Positions 16,083 through 23,692 of a stretch of 32,258 nucleotides of DNA are shown piece after piece; within the stretch, counting starts at the first letter, position 1; each line of letters starts with the position of its first letter. The DNA lies in assembly GCA_047630355.1 (NCBI GenBank), contig JBLHXN010000028.1, positions 1 to 32,258 on the forward strand, in the 5' to 3' direction. The position numbers and the translations under genes were made by a program. The notes beneath the pieces are model-generated. The model was not told the origin of the DNA. It did not search any database and saw only the letters and a program-made list of their open reading frames with translations. The DNA comes from JANQUM01 sp047630355 (GTDB lineage Bacteria > Bacteroidota > Bacteroidia > Cytophagales > Spirosomataceae).

Positions 16083-18047
16083 ATGAAAAACCACTTTGAG
16101 ATACCTGTGACGGGCAAAACACGTATTGTTGTTGAAAATATCAAACCGCAGATAAACAATGGGGAATTTTACATCAAGGCTATCAAGAATGATATAATTT
16201 CAATTGAAGCAGATATTTTTATTGACGGACATGATTTACTCGCCGCTCGTTTAATGTTAAAGCACCAAAAGAGCAAGGTCTGGTCTGAGGTGCCGATGTT
16301 ACCCATTGAAAATGATAAATGGGGCGGTAAATTTCGGGTGGAAGAAATTGGGGTTTATGAATATAAAATTGAGTCGTGGGTAGACCATATTGCTACTTGG
16401 CAACACGAAGTAGAGGCGAAAGTAAAAGCGGGCGTAAAGTTGAGTGTTGAGTTGATGCAGGGAGAAGTCTTCTTCAAAGAAATGGCAGCAAAAGCCTCGG
16501 GCGAAGATAAAAAGCAGCTGGATACTTACGCCAAAAAGATGACGCAGGAAGGTGCGTACGATGAAGTTATTCAGGTCATTCTAAGTCATTATGCCTCAGA
16601 TTGGTTTACTAAATATCCGCAACGTCAAAACGCTACGGAATCGAAGGTTTTGAAGGTTTTTGTTGACCGTGAACGAGCCGGATTTTCGGCGTGGTATTCT
16701 ATGTTTCCTCGCTCTGCCGCTCGGGAGCACGGCGAGCACGGAACGTTTAAAGATGTGGAAGCATTATTGCCACGAATCGCTGAATTGGGTTTTGATGTGC
16801 TTTATTTGCCGCCCATTCACCCAATCGGTACGGCGTTTAGAAAGGGGCAAAACAATTCCACGATTTGCCAACCGGGCGAACCAGGCGTTCCCTACGGAAT
16901 TGGATCTGGGCTCGGTGGGCACACCGCTGTTCATCCGGAATTAGGAACTTTGGAAGATTTCAAAGAACTCATCAAAGCCTGTAAATCTTACGGTATGGAA
17001 ATGGCGATGGACTTAGCTATCCAATGTTCGCCGGATCACCCATGGGTGACTGAACATCCGGATTGGTTCAAAATCCTGCCTGATGGTACAATAAAATACG
17101 CTGAAAACCCTCCGAAGAAATATCAGGATATTTATCCGTTAAATTTTGAAAACGACGATTGGGAAAACCTTTGGAACGCCCTTAAAGAAGTTATTTTTAC
17201 TTGGGCAGAATGGGGCGTTAAAATGATACGCGTTGATAATCCGCACACCAAATCATTCGGTTTCTGGGAATGGATAATTGCCGAAACGAAGACGGAATAT
17301 CCCGACATGATTTTTCTGTCGGAAGCATTCACAAAGCCAAAAGTTATGCAACAATTGGCGAAAGTTGGGTTTACGCAATCTTACACGTATTACACGTGGC
17401 GAAACTCAAAACATGAATTGATTGAGTATATGGCGGAGTTAACGCAAACGGAAATGAAGCATTACTTTCGTCCGAACTTTTGGCCAAATACGCACGACAT
17501 TAATCCGTCTATTCTGCACGATGGCAACGAAGCTCAATTCCTGATTCGCTATTTCATGGCGGCAACGCTTTCCAGTAATTACGGAATTTTTGGTCCCACG
17601 TACGAATATATGTACCACACACCAAACCTGCCCAAAGAGGAATATTTTAATTCAGAAAAGTATGAATTAAAATGGTGGAATTGGGAACATCGCAATAGAC
17701 TTACGTACATTATTAGCGAAGTAAATAAATACCGGAAAGAGAATTCGGCCCTTCAATTGACTAATAATATTACGTTTTGTGATGTCAACGACGACGAAAT
17801 TTTAGCCTATCTGAAAATTCACGAAAATGGCAATAAAATTCTCTGCGTAGTTAACCTCTCCGCTCAAATTACTAAGGGCGGTTACGTAAATGTGCCGCTC
17901 TGGAAAATTGGTAAAAATGATTGGGAGTCTTACCGGGTTCGTGACTTGATTTCGGGAGCAGTTTATACCTGGACGGGAAGTTCAAACTATATCGAGCTTA
18001 ACCCAGATATTCTCCCCTTTCACCTATTCAGAATCGAAGATTTGTAA
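16083..18047 (+). CDS. glgE: Alpha-1,4-glucan:maltose-1-phosphate maltosyltransferase
   Basis: A 654-residue GH13 enzyme (subfamily of GlgE) that extends alpha-1,4-glucans with maltose-1-phosphate. The N-terminal ~120 residues form the beta-sandwich domain (DIISIEADIFIDGHDLLAAR). The barrel includes DVLYLPPIHPIGTAFRKG and YGIGSGLGGHTAVHPELG. The nucleophile is D385 in RVDNPHTKSFGFWEW, the acid/base is E414 in FLSEAFTKP, and the third Asp is D472 in NTHDI. Spacing between these closely matches the Streptomyces enzyme (about 29 and 58 residues). The pathway normally needs trehalose synthase, maltokinase and a branching enzyme, none of which is in this window. A terminator-like hairpin follows. 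The first codons KNHFEIPVTGKTRIVVENI support the chosen start. Confidence 0.95.
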   Translation: MKNHFEIPVTGKTRIVVENIKPQINNGEFYIKAIKNDIISIEADIFIDGHDLLAARLMLKHQKSKVWSEVPMLPIENDKWGGKFRVEEIGVYEYKIESWVDHIATWQHEVEAKVKAGVKLSVELMQGEVFFKEMAAKASGEDKKQLDTYAKKMTQEGAYDEVIQVILSHYASDWFTKYPQRQNATESKVLKVFVDRERAGFSAWYSMFPRSAAREHGEHGTFKDVEALLPRIAELGFDVLYLPPIHPIGTAFRKGQNNSTICQPGEPGVPYGIGSGLGGHTAVHPELGTLEDFKELIKACKSYGMEMAMDLAIQCSPDHPWVTEHPDWFKILPDGTIKYAENPPKKYQDIYPLNFENDDWENLWNALKEVIFTWAEWGVKMIRVDNPHTKSFGFWEWIIAETKTEYPDMIFLSEAFTKPKVMQQLAKVGFTQSYTYYTWRNSKHELIEYMAELTQTEMKHYFRPNFWPNTHDINPSILHDGNEAQFLIRYFMAATLSSNYGIFGPTYEYMYHTPNLPKEEYFNSEKYELKWWNWEHRNRLTYIISEVNKYRKENSALQLTNNITFCDVNDDEILAYLKIHENGNKILCVVNLSAQITKGGYVNVPLWKIGKNDWESYRVRDLISGAVYTWTGSSNYIELNPDILPFHLFRIEDL

Positions 18048-18071
18048 AAATTGACAGAATATAATTTTACT

Positions 18072-18117
18072 AAAACCATAAAATATGTCATTTTGACTTG
18101 ATTTTGTGGTTTTTTGT
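18072..18117 (+). terminator. Probable terminator after glgE
   Basis: AAAACCATAAAA at 18072-18083 pairs with TTTTGTGGTTTT at 18102-18113 (one G-U pair), with an 18-base loop and followed by further T residues. It lies 25 bases after the glgE stop and 78 bases before the clpB start. The AT-rich stem makes it weak, but the position and T run support termination. Confidence 0.5.
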
Positions 18118-18194
18118 GCAGAAACTGCCATAATTACCGGAAAGTATTTCTCGCACATTTTTTGATTGTAGAAAGTTATAACCAACCAAAAGCT

Positions 18195-20831
18195 ATGAAC
18201 TTTAACGAATATACTATCAAATCACAAGAGCTGATTCAACAAGCGGTAAGCACTGCTCAGGAGAATCAGCAGCAAAGCATTGAGTCGGGTCATTTGCTCC
18301 GTTCAATCATCAATACTGATAGCAATACGTTTACATTTTTGTCGAACAAAGCTGCGGTAAATATTCTGACCCTCACGGAGAAATTAGAAGACATAACTAA
18401 TGCGTACCCGAAAGTATCTGGGGCTTCGACTCAACCTTTTTTAGGTTCGACGATGAACACTGCACTTGCCAACGCCAAGAAAGAACTCAAAGCGTTTGGA
18501 GATGAGTACATTAGTGTTGAATTACTACTGCTCGGTTTACTGAACGGAAGTGATAACGTTGCAAAACTGCTCAAGGAGAGCGGTTTTAAATCAAGTGAAT
18601 TAACTAAAGCTATCAAAGAATTGAGAGGAAATAATAAAACGGTTACTGACCCCAACGCCGAGGACAAATATCAGGCGTTGAGCAGGTACAGTATCAACCT
18701 GAACGAGCAGGCTCGTTTGGGTAAAATTGACCCGGTTATCGGGCGTGACGAGGAGATACGACGCGTATTGCAAATTCTGTCTCGCCGAACAAAAAACAAC
18801 CCGATTCTATTGGGCGAACCGGGCGTTGGCAAAACGGCAATCGTGGAAGGTCTTGCCCAGCGAATTGTGCAGGAAGATGTTCCCGAAAACCTGAAAACCA
18901 AAACGATTATGTCGTTGGATATGGGTTTACTCATCGCCGGGGCGAAGTACAAAGGCGAGTTTGAAGAACGTTTGAAAGCGGTCATTAAAGAAGTGACCGA
19001 TTCGGAAGGTGAATTGATTCTGTTCATCGACGAAATTCACACGCTGATTGGTGCGGGCGGCGGCGGTGAAGGAGCAATGGATGCTGCCAACTTACTTAAA
19101 CCAGCGTTGGCTCGGGGCGAATTGCACGCCATTGGAGCCACGACACTGAAAGAGTATCAGAAGTATATGGAGAAAGATAAGGCGTTGGAACGCCGTTTCC
19201 AGCAAGTAGTCGTGGATGAACCCAACGTTACGGATGCCATATCTATTCTTCGCGGAATTAAAGAAAAGTATGAAGTTCACCACGGAGTCAGAATTCAGGA
19301 CGACGCTGTAATTGCGGCGGTTGAATTGTCAAACCGTTATATCTCTGACCGTTTTTTGCCTGATAAAGCCATTGACCTGATGGACGAATCAGCAGCAAAA
19401 CTTCGGTTGGAAATGGATTCGATGCCTGAAGAAATGGACGAACTTCGTCGGAAAATCATGCAGCTCGAAATTGAGCGGGAAGCTATTCGAAGAGAGAATG
19501 ACGCCGACAAAGAAAAATCTTTAAGCCGCGAATTGGCGGATTTGAACGAGCAATTTGATTCGTTTAAAGCCCAATGGGAAACCGAGAAAGGCGTGGTGGA
19601 TGAAATTCGTTCGGTCAAAGAAAGTATCGACCAAATGAAATTTGAAGCCGAGCAAGCTGAACGCAAAGGAGATTACGGTTTAGTTGCCGAAATCCGCTAT
19701 GGTAAACTGCCCGAAGCAGAAAGTCGTCTGAAAGTTCTGGCGGAAAAAGCCGACGCCGTGGATGAAAACACCGATATGCTGATAAACGAGGAAGTCACTT
19801 CCGAAGATATCGCGGAAGTAGTGGCGAAATGGACGGGGATTCCGGTTTCTAAAATGTTGCAATCTGAGCGGGAGAAATTACTCCACTTGGAAGACGTACT
19901 GAAGCAAAGAGTTGCCGGGCAAGCCGAAGCCATTGAGTTGGTCTCTGATGCCGTTCGACGCTCGCGGGCGGGAATGCAAGACCCGAAAAAGCCGATTGGC
20001 AGTTTCCTTTTCTTGGGAACAACCGGAGTTGGTAAAACCGAACTTGCCCGTACGTTGGCAAATTATTTGTTCAACGATGAAAACGCCATGGTCAGAATTG
20101 ACATGAGTGAATACCAAGAACGTCACGCAGTAAGCCGCTTGGTGGGAGCACCTCCCGGATACGTGGGTTACGAGGAAGGCGGACAGCTTACGGAAGCCGT
20201 TCGAAGAAAACCGTATAGCGTGATTTTACTTGACGAAATTGAAAAAGCTCATCCCGACGTTTGGAACGTGCTTTTACAAGTACTGGATGAAGGACGATTG
20301 ACTGATAATAAAGGTCGGGTGGCGAATTTTAAGAATGCCATCATCATCATGACTTCTAATATTGGTAGCCACATTATTCAGGATAAATTTAACGAAGCCC
20401 AAGGCGACGATAAAGGCTGGCAACTTTATTATAAAGAAGAAGCTAAAGCTGATATTATGGATTTGTTGAAAGCTTCCGTTCGTCCGGAGTTTTTGAACCG
20501 CATTGACGAAATCGTGTTGTTCGATCCGTTGAGCCGGGAAAATATTCGTCAGATTGTAGAAATTCAATTTACCGAAACCAAACGCCGTCTCGCCGAGCAA
20601 GGAATCACGATTGACGCAACCGTAGAAGTGCTCGATAAACTCGGTGAAGAAGGATTTGACCCCGTTTTCGGAGCAAGACCATTGAAGCGGGTTATGCAAC
20701 GAAGAATCCTGAACGAGCTTTCAAAACTCGTTCTCGGAAATCAAATTTCTAAAGATGCCGTCATTTTGATGGAACTGGACGATAACCAGGAAATCAAATT
20801 CGTGAATGTCGAAGAAGCGGAAGTAGTGTAA
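18195..20831 (+). CDS. clpB: ATP-dependent disaggregase ClpB
   Basis: A hexameric AAA+ chaperone that, with DnaK, pulls aggregated proteins apart in the cytoplasm. I place the start at the ATG at 18195 (878 residues, MNFNEYTIKSQELI), which matches the family N-terminus; a TTG 81 bases upstream would add an unrelated 27-residue tail. The N-domain occupies about 1-150. The first nucleotide-binding domain has Walker A GEPGVGKT (Lys213) and Walker B LILFIDEIHTLIGAG. The coiled-coil middle domain lies at about 405-530, rich in Glu/Lys/Arg, which distinguishes ClpB from ClpA. The second domain has Walker A GTTGVGKTELA (Lys614) and Walker B VILLDEIEKAH, plus NRIDEIVLFDPLS. There is no ClpP-binding IGF/IGL loop evident. 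No CIRCE-type heat-shock operator is seen upstream. Confidence 0.97.
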   Translation: MNFNEYTIKSQELIQQAVSTAQENQQQSIESGHLLRSIINTDSNTFTFLSNKAAVNILTLTEKLEDITNAYPKVSGASTQPFLGSTMNTALANAKKELKAFGDEYISVELLLLGLLNGSDNVAKLLKESGFKSSELTKAIKELRGNNKTVTDPNAEDKYQALSRYSINLNEQARLGKIDPVIGRDEEIRRVLQILSRRTKNNPILLGEPGVGKTAIVEGLAQRIVQEDVPENLKTKTIMSLDMGLLIAGAKYKGEFEERLKAVIKEVTDSEGELILFIDEIHTLIGAGGGGEGAMDAANLLKPALARGELHAIGATTLKEYQKYMEKDKALERRFQQVVVDEPNVTDAISILRGIKEKYEVHHGVRIQDDAVIAAVELSNRYISDRFLPDKAIDLMDESAAKLRLEMDSMPEEMDELRRKIMQLEIEREAIRRENDADKEKSLSRELADLNEQFDSFKAQWETEKGVVDEIRSVKESIDQMKFEAEQAERKGDYGLVAEIRYGKLPEAESRLKVLAEKADAVDENTDMLINEEVTSEDIAEVVAKWTGIPVSKMLQSEREKLLHLEDVLKQRVAGQAEAIELVSDAVRRSRAGMQDPKKPIGSFLFLGTTGVGKTELARTLANYLFNDENAMVRIDMSEYQERHAVSRLVGAPPGYVGYEEGGQLTEAVRRKPYSVILLDEIEKAHPDVWNVLLQVLDEGRLTDNKGRVANFKNAIIIMTSNIGSHIIQDKFNEAQGDDKGWQLYYKEEAKADIMDLLKASVRPEFLNRIDEIVLFDPLSRENIRQIVEIQFTETKRRLAEQGITIDATVEVLDKLGEEGFDPVFGARPLKRVMQRRILNELSKLVLGNQISKDAVILMELDDNQEIKFVNVEEAEVV

Positions 20832-20852
20832 CTTTCTCAGTCAATTAAATAG

Positions 20853-20890
20853 AAAATCCTCGTTGCAGAAATGTAGCGGGGATTTTTTTT
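20853..20890 (+). terminator. Rho-independent terminator of clpB
   Basis: AAAATCCTCG at 20853-20862 pairs with CGGGGATTTT at 20877-20886 (one G-U pair), separated by a 14-base loop and followed by a T run through 20890. It lies 22 bases after the clpB stop. Confidence 0.85.
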
Positions 20891-20900
20891 GATTTCCGTG

Positions 20901-20924
20901 GTGTCGGTCTCTTAGGCCCGACAC
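20901..20924. repeat. Inverted-repeat hairpin at the start of the accessory patch
   Basis: GTGTCGG at 20901-20907 is repeated inverted as CCGACAC at 20918-20924 with a 10-base loop. No T run follows directly. It may be an extra termination hairpin or the relic end of an insertion element, as it sits just before transposase remnants. Confidence 0.5.
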
Positions 20925-20989
20925 GTTCCCATTTTTGTATTTTGACCTTTTATAAGTATTTTTTTACTTCGTTTCCCTTGTTTTACGAC

Positions 20990-22029
20990 GGCAGGGTGAA
21001 ACACCACAAGCGTCTGGCATGATTTTCAATACACCAAATATTATTTTAAAATTAGTTAATTTGGTTTATGAAAGAACCGAAACTGACCGTTAAGCAGCTT
21101 TTGAATGGAATTCCGGCTGTTTATTTGGAAGAACTGGCTGATGTTTTCCAATCTGACCTGCATAGCAAGAAATTAAGCAGCCGAGAGGTGTTCCATCTAC
21201 TGCTTTTGGGCTTTTTTGATACCATGACATTAAGTTGGCGAGTATTAGAAGAACATTCATAAAGGAACACTTTTCTAGAAACGGTTTTTCCTAACTTCGG
21301 GCAGTATTGACTATAGTTCACTCAACGAACGATTAGAAAAAATGCCCATCGGATTTTTGAGGAACTTTTCGATTTCAGCTTTTCGCTGTTAGAGAAATAC
21401 TACACGCCTCAGGATTACAAGCGTTACAATATCATCCGGTTTGATTCGGTAATGGTCGGACTGAGTGCCAAACTATTTCAAATAGGGATGAAGGGATTTG
21501 GAGATCCAAATAATCCTAAGACCCCAAGGAATCAAGTCAAGTTCAGTGTTGTTTTCAATGGCACGTGTGTAGTCAATGCGAAGGCTTCTTTTGAGCAACG
21601 TTATTTTAGCGAGGACATTGCCCTTTCGGAAGTTATTTCGGAGTCAAGTTTTAAGAAAAATGACGTTCTGGCATTTGACAGGGGGCTTTCGGGTAAACAG
21701 CAATTAAAAAGACTAACATTAGAAGGTGTTAATTTTGTGGGCAGGATGAAAACAAATATCGCTTTTCAAGCGAGTGAAACGGTACAGTAAAAATCATCGA
21801 CGACCAACTAATACATCGAATTTTAGAAAGCCGATGGATGTTCCATTTAGGTTGGTCATTTGCAGGATAAAAGAAACGAACGAGGAAATGTATTTAATTA
21901 CCAAAATTGCCAAGTTGAGATTTAGGTATGAACTCACCGATCTGCTAATGGAGACGGTACAAAAATCAATCAAAATCAATCAAAACCAAGTAGAATCAAT
22001 AGATAATTTGGCTGCTCCATAACCCTGCC
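20990..22029 (+). mobile_element. Degraded IS4-type insertion sequence
   Basis: An 8-base inverted repeat, GGCAGGGT at 20990-20997 and ACCCTGCC at 22022-22029, encloses transposase remnants. The span is about 1.04 kb, shorter than the ~1.2-1.5 kb usual in the family, consistent with loss of the C-terminal catalytic part. I could not identify a target-site duplication, so the ends are provisional. The 8-base repeat is short and could be partly fortuitous; the transposase similarity is the stronger evidence. Confidence 0.5.
21068..22022 (+). pseudogene. IS4-family transposase pseudogene
   Basis: The remnant reads in frame from ATG 21068 (EELADVFQSDLHSKKLSSRE, then LLLGFFDTMTLSWRVLEEHS). It meets an in-frame TAA at 21260-21262 and further stops around 21299-21306, then continues in the same frame through LEKYYTPQDYKRYNIIRFDS and MKGFGDPNNPKTPRNQVKF to a stop at 21790. 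A frameshift near 21780 restores the coding frame as MDVPFRLVICRIKETNEEMY to 22022. Two DDE aspartates are recognisable, RFDS and LAFDRGLSGKQ. The region with the third acidic residue and the YREK motif is absent, because the sequence changes to an unrelated tail after ELTDLL. With several stops, one frameshift and no catalytic glutamate it cannot be active. Family placement rests on motif resemblance. Confidence 0.75.
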
Positions 22030-22132
22030 CGATACTTGTGGTCAAAGACCCCGCACTACTGAAAATACCTTGCTCGTTTAGGTGCTTTTCTCAAATTTAC
22101 ATAGAACATTTAAATTCTAACCCGTAGTGCAT

Positions 22133-22430
22133 TTAGACAATACTGGTTTTGATGTTATTAATCTTCTTTCCATTTTTCAAATTTATCAGTTGTATAACTG
22201 TAAGTGCTGTGATTTTGCTGAGTACCCTATTTTTGAATCCATCAAAGGACTTGGCATAATTTCTTTGTATCATAAACTGGTCGCACAATTGATTGAATAG
22301 TGTCTCGATCCGCTTTCTGGCCTTTCTAAAAACGCAACTTTGCGGCTTGAAACCTGTCTGTTTTTTTTCTCATCGGGACCTCCATGGAACATTCAAAACC
22401 TCGAATATGCAGCAGACCCCAAAATATATT
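22133..22430 (-). pseudogene. IS982-family transposase C-terminal fragment
   Basis: The reverse strand encodes the typical C-terminal part of Bacteroidota IS982 transposases: RKRIETLFNQLCDQFMI, then RNYAKSFDGFKNRVLSKITA and LTVIQLINLKNGKKINNIK, stopping at 22133-22135. Upstream of position ~22368 the family similarity continues in another frame (RGFECSMEVPMRKK), so a frameshift lies in the run of eight A on that strand (T8 at 22361-22368). The N-terminal two-thirds, including the first catalytic residues, are missing; the fragment joins the broken unknown gene near 22430-22441. It is a non-functional relic. I could not identify its terminal inverted repeats with certainty. Confidence 0.7.
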
Positions 22431-22440
22431 TGTACATCAT

Positions 22441-23131
22441 TGTTTCTCTCGCCAAAACACGTCAATAGTACCAACCTCAACACGTTTGTCGAAGCTGTTT
22501 AAGAATGTTTCTACTTTTTTAGATTGGTAAGGCGTATGCTCCCCGATGCGGCTCATGTCCACAAACATAACGTTTTGTTTTAGCGTGACGCTGTTGTTCT
22601 CGTAGTCGGTTTCGTCTTTGAGCAGGTGGTCGTTGCAGTGTCCGTGCGTACCGTCGGGGTTAAGCTACGGTTCTTTGGTTGCTTGCGTATGGGTATCGGC
22701 AAAGAGTTCGGTTTGTCCGTAGTTGCTCTTTAGCTCCTCCAGTTTTTTCTCTAAATAGTGGGCGATTTCTTCCGGCTCTGGTTCTTTGCTGACCTTGTAT
22801 TTGTGCTTCTCAAAAAACGAAAGGTTGATGGCTGCCTGACCGTAATTTACCAGTTTGAGTGTCCGGGCGTTCAACTCGGCAAACGGCTCGAACAACCCCA
22901 TAAACTTGGAGTCAATGAAGCTGATTTTTACCGCGGCGGGGATGTCGTTTACTTCGTGTAAATTTGGGTTCAGCTCTACTTTTGGTAGGCTGCGGATTAA
23001 TTTATGGAGATCGGAAAGTTTGGGCTTAGGGAGTGGCGGCGAGGTATTCATAGCTTTAGTATTTTCATTTGGAACAAGGGTGACTTTTGGCAAGCTCTGT
23101 AACAGCTTTTGTAAGTCGCGGAGCTTTGCAT
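22441..23131 (-). pseudogene. Broken gene of unknown function with repeated SLPKV motif
   Basis: A continuous reverse-strand reading gives LRDLQKLLQSLPKVTLVPN, then LSDLHKLIRSLPKVELNPN, two related copies of one ~19-residue helix-and-strand motif. They are followed by DSKFMGLFEPFAELNARTL and YGQAAINLSFFEKHKYKVSK. An amber TAG at 22665-22667 interrupts the frame, which then continues as LNPDGTHGHCNDHLLKDE and VDMSRIGEHTPYQSKKVET until the IS982 junction near 22441. No ATG exists in this frame. The likely original start is the ATG at 23131-23129, if one base is missing between it and the motif (ATG CAA AG instead of ATG CAA AAG). So it carries at least three lesions: an indel near the start, a nonsense codon and a truncated end. 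I recognise no family. GC is higher than in the surrounding spacer, suggesting a foreign origin. Confidence 0.5.
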
Positions 23132-23186
23132 GAGGTTGTTTCTGCGATGACTTTGAAAATTCTCTTCAATTTGCTTTATCCTGCAA

Positions 23187-23214
23187 TTGGGAAACAACTT
23201 GTTTCCCAAATATA
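23187..23214 (-). promoter_or_regulatory. Palindromic operator overlapping a promoter-like -7 element
   Basis: TTGGGAAACAA (23187-23197) and TTGTTTCCCAA (23199-23209) form an 11-base perfect inverted repeat around one central base. On the reverse strand, TATATTTG (23214-23207) matches the Bacteroidota -7 consensus TAnnTTTG and overlaps the palindrome by three bases. A TTTG lies about 16 bases upstream. A further half-site TTTCCCA occurs at 23224-23230. This is the layout of an autoregulated promoter, reading towards the broken gene, whose possible start lies about 60 bases downstream. The regulator is unknown and no repressor gene is visible nearby. Confidence 0.5.
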
Positions 23215-23518
23215 ATACCAAAATTTCCCACAAACTCGGGCAAATCTAAATAACCGCTCTACTCGGTTTATAGAATGTTTTTTGTTGGGCCTAAGCCGAA
23301 GTGGATTACACGATTATATTTATACCCGCCGTTCCAGCAGCCGTTTCCGACACTTCATTGACGTTGGAACGGCAGCCGCAGAGCTGGCTACCTTCCCGCC
23401 AACCGTTCGTTTTGTCAACGCCAGTTTACCAATCGTATAGGGGGATGTGGGTTAGTCAGGTACTCTCCCGACTTCTCCATCACTCTTTAGATTTTCGGTT
23501 GGTCTTAAAAGAAATGGT
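23215..23518. other. Stretch without a convincing gene
   Basis: No ORF here has a family resemblance. The reverse strand contains a short open stretch ending at the TAA at 23320-23322 (IGKLALTKRTVGGKVASSAA, then SMKCRKRLLERRV) that looks coding-like and basic, but lacks a start and is preceded by a stop. It may be the eroded end of a small basic protein. GC is higher than in the flanking AT-rich sequence. The sequence GGGCCTAAG at 23287-23295 is an inverted copy of 20911-20919. Confidence 0.4.
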
Positions 23519-23692
23519 TTAAAGAGCAATGCGACCAACCTCCAGCGGAACAGCGATTTTTTCTAAACCTGTAGCATATTCACCATCCCGTTTTATCGTC
23601 TGGTTATACTCCGTAAGTTTTGCCAAGTACGTCCGAAACGTCAACACTTTATTTATCTGCTTTGTAAATCCCGCGATCAAGTTGGTAGTCAA
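23519..23692 (-). CDS. Small orphan ORF, possibly a gene remnant
   Basis: A 57-residue reverse-strand ORF with a TTG start at 23692 (no ATG in frame), preceded immediately by a stop codon. It contains NLIAGFTKQINKVLTFRTYL, then AKLTEYNQTIKRDGEYATGL and ends EKIAVPLEVGRIAL. The composition is protein-like, mostly helical, and unlike the shadow ORFs around it. I do not recognise the family. It may be a complete small accessory gene or the 3' end of a larger lost gene from the same foreign segment as the broken gene downstream of it on this strand. Confidence 0.35.
   Translation of the reverse strand: MTTNLIAGFTKQINKVLTFRTYLAKLTEYNQTIKRDGEYATGLEKIAVPLEVGRIAL

Noticed and set aside
18114..18194. 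TTG start extending ClpB by 27 residues
   Set aside because: The added residues (many Cys/His/Asn) do not fit the ClpB N-terminus, which begins naturally at the ATG at 18195.
19337..19666. 109-codon reverse ORF within the ClpB coiled-coil
   Set aside because: Serine-rich complement of the Glu/Lys/Arg-rich coiled-coil; no support.
20274..20699. 141-codon ORF on the reverse strand within clpB
   Set aside because: It overlaps the highly conserved second nucleotide-binding domain of ClpB, so it is an antisense shadow.
21001..22041. ACCACAAG near 21003 and CTTGTGGT near 22034 as outer ends of the IS4 element
   Set aside because: The order of this pair relative to GGCAGGGT is not nested as terminal inverted repeats should be, so it is treated as fortuitous.
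22052..22130. GCACTAC near 22052 and GTAGTGC near 22124 as ends of an IS982 element
   Set aside because: Only 7 bases, close together, and not at both ends of the transposase fragment.
22855..23133. 92-codon forward ORF opposite the broken gene
   Set aside because: The reverse strand has the internal SLPKV duplication and continues past the amber codon; the forward reading has no such support.
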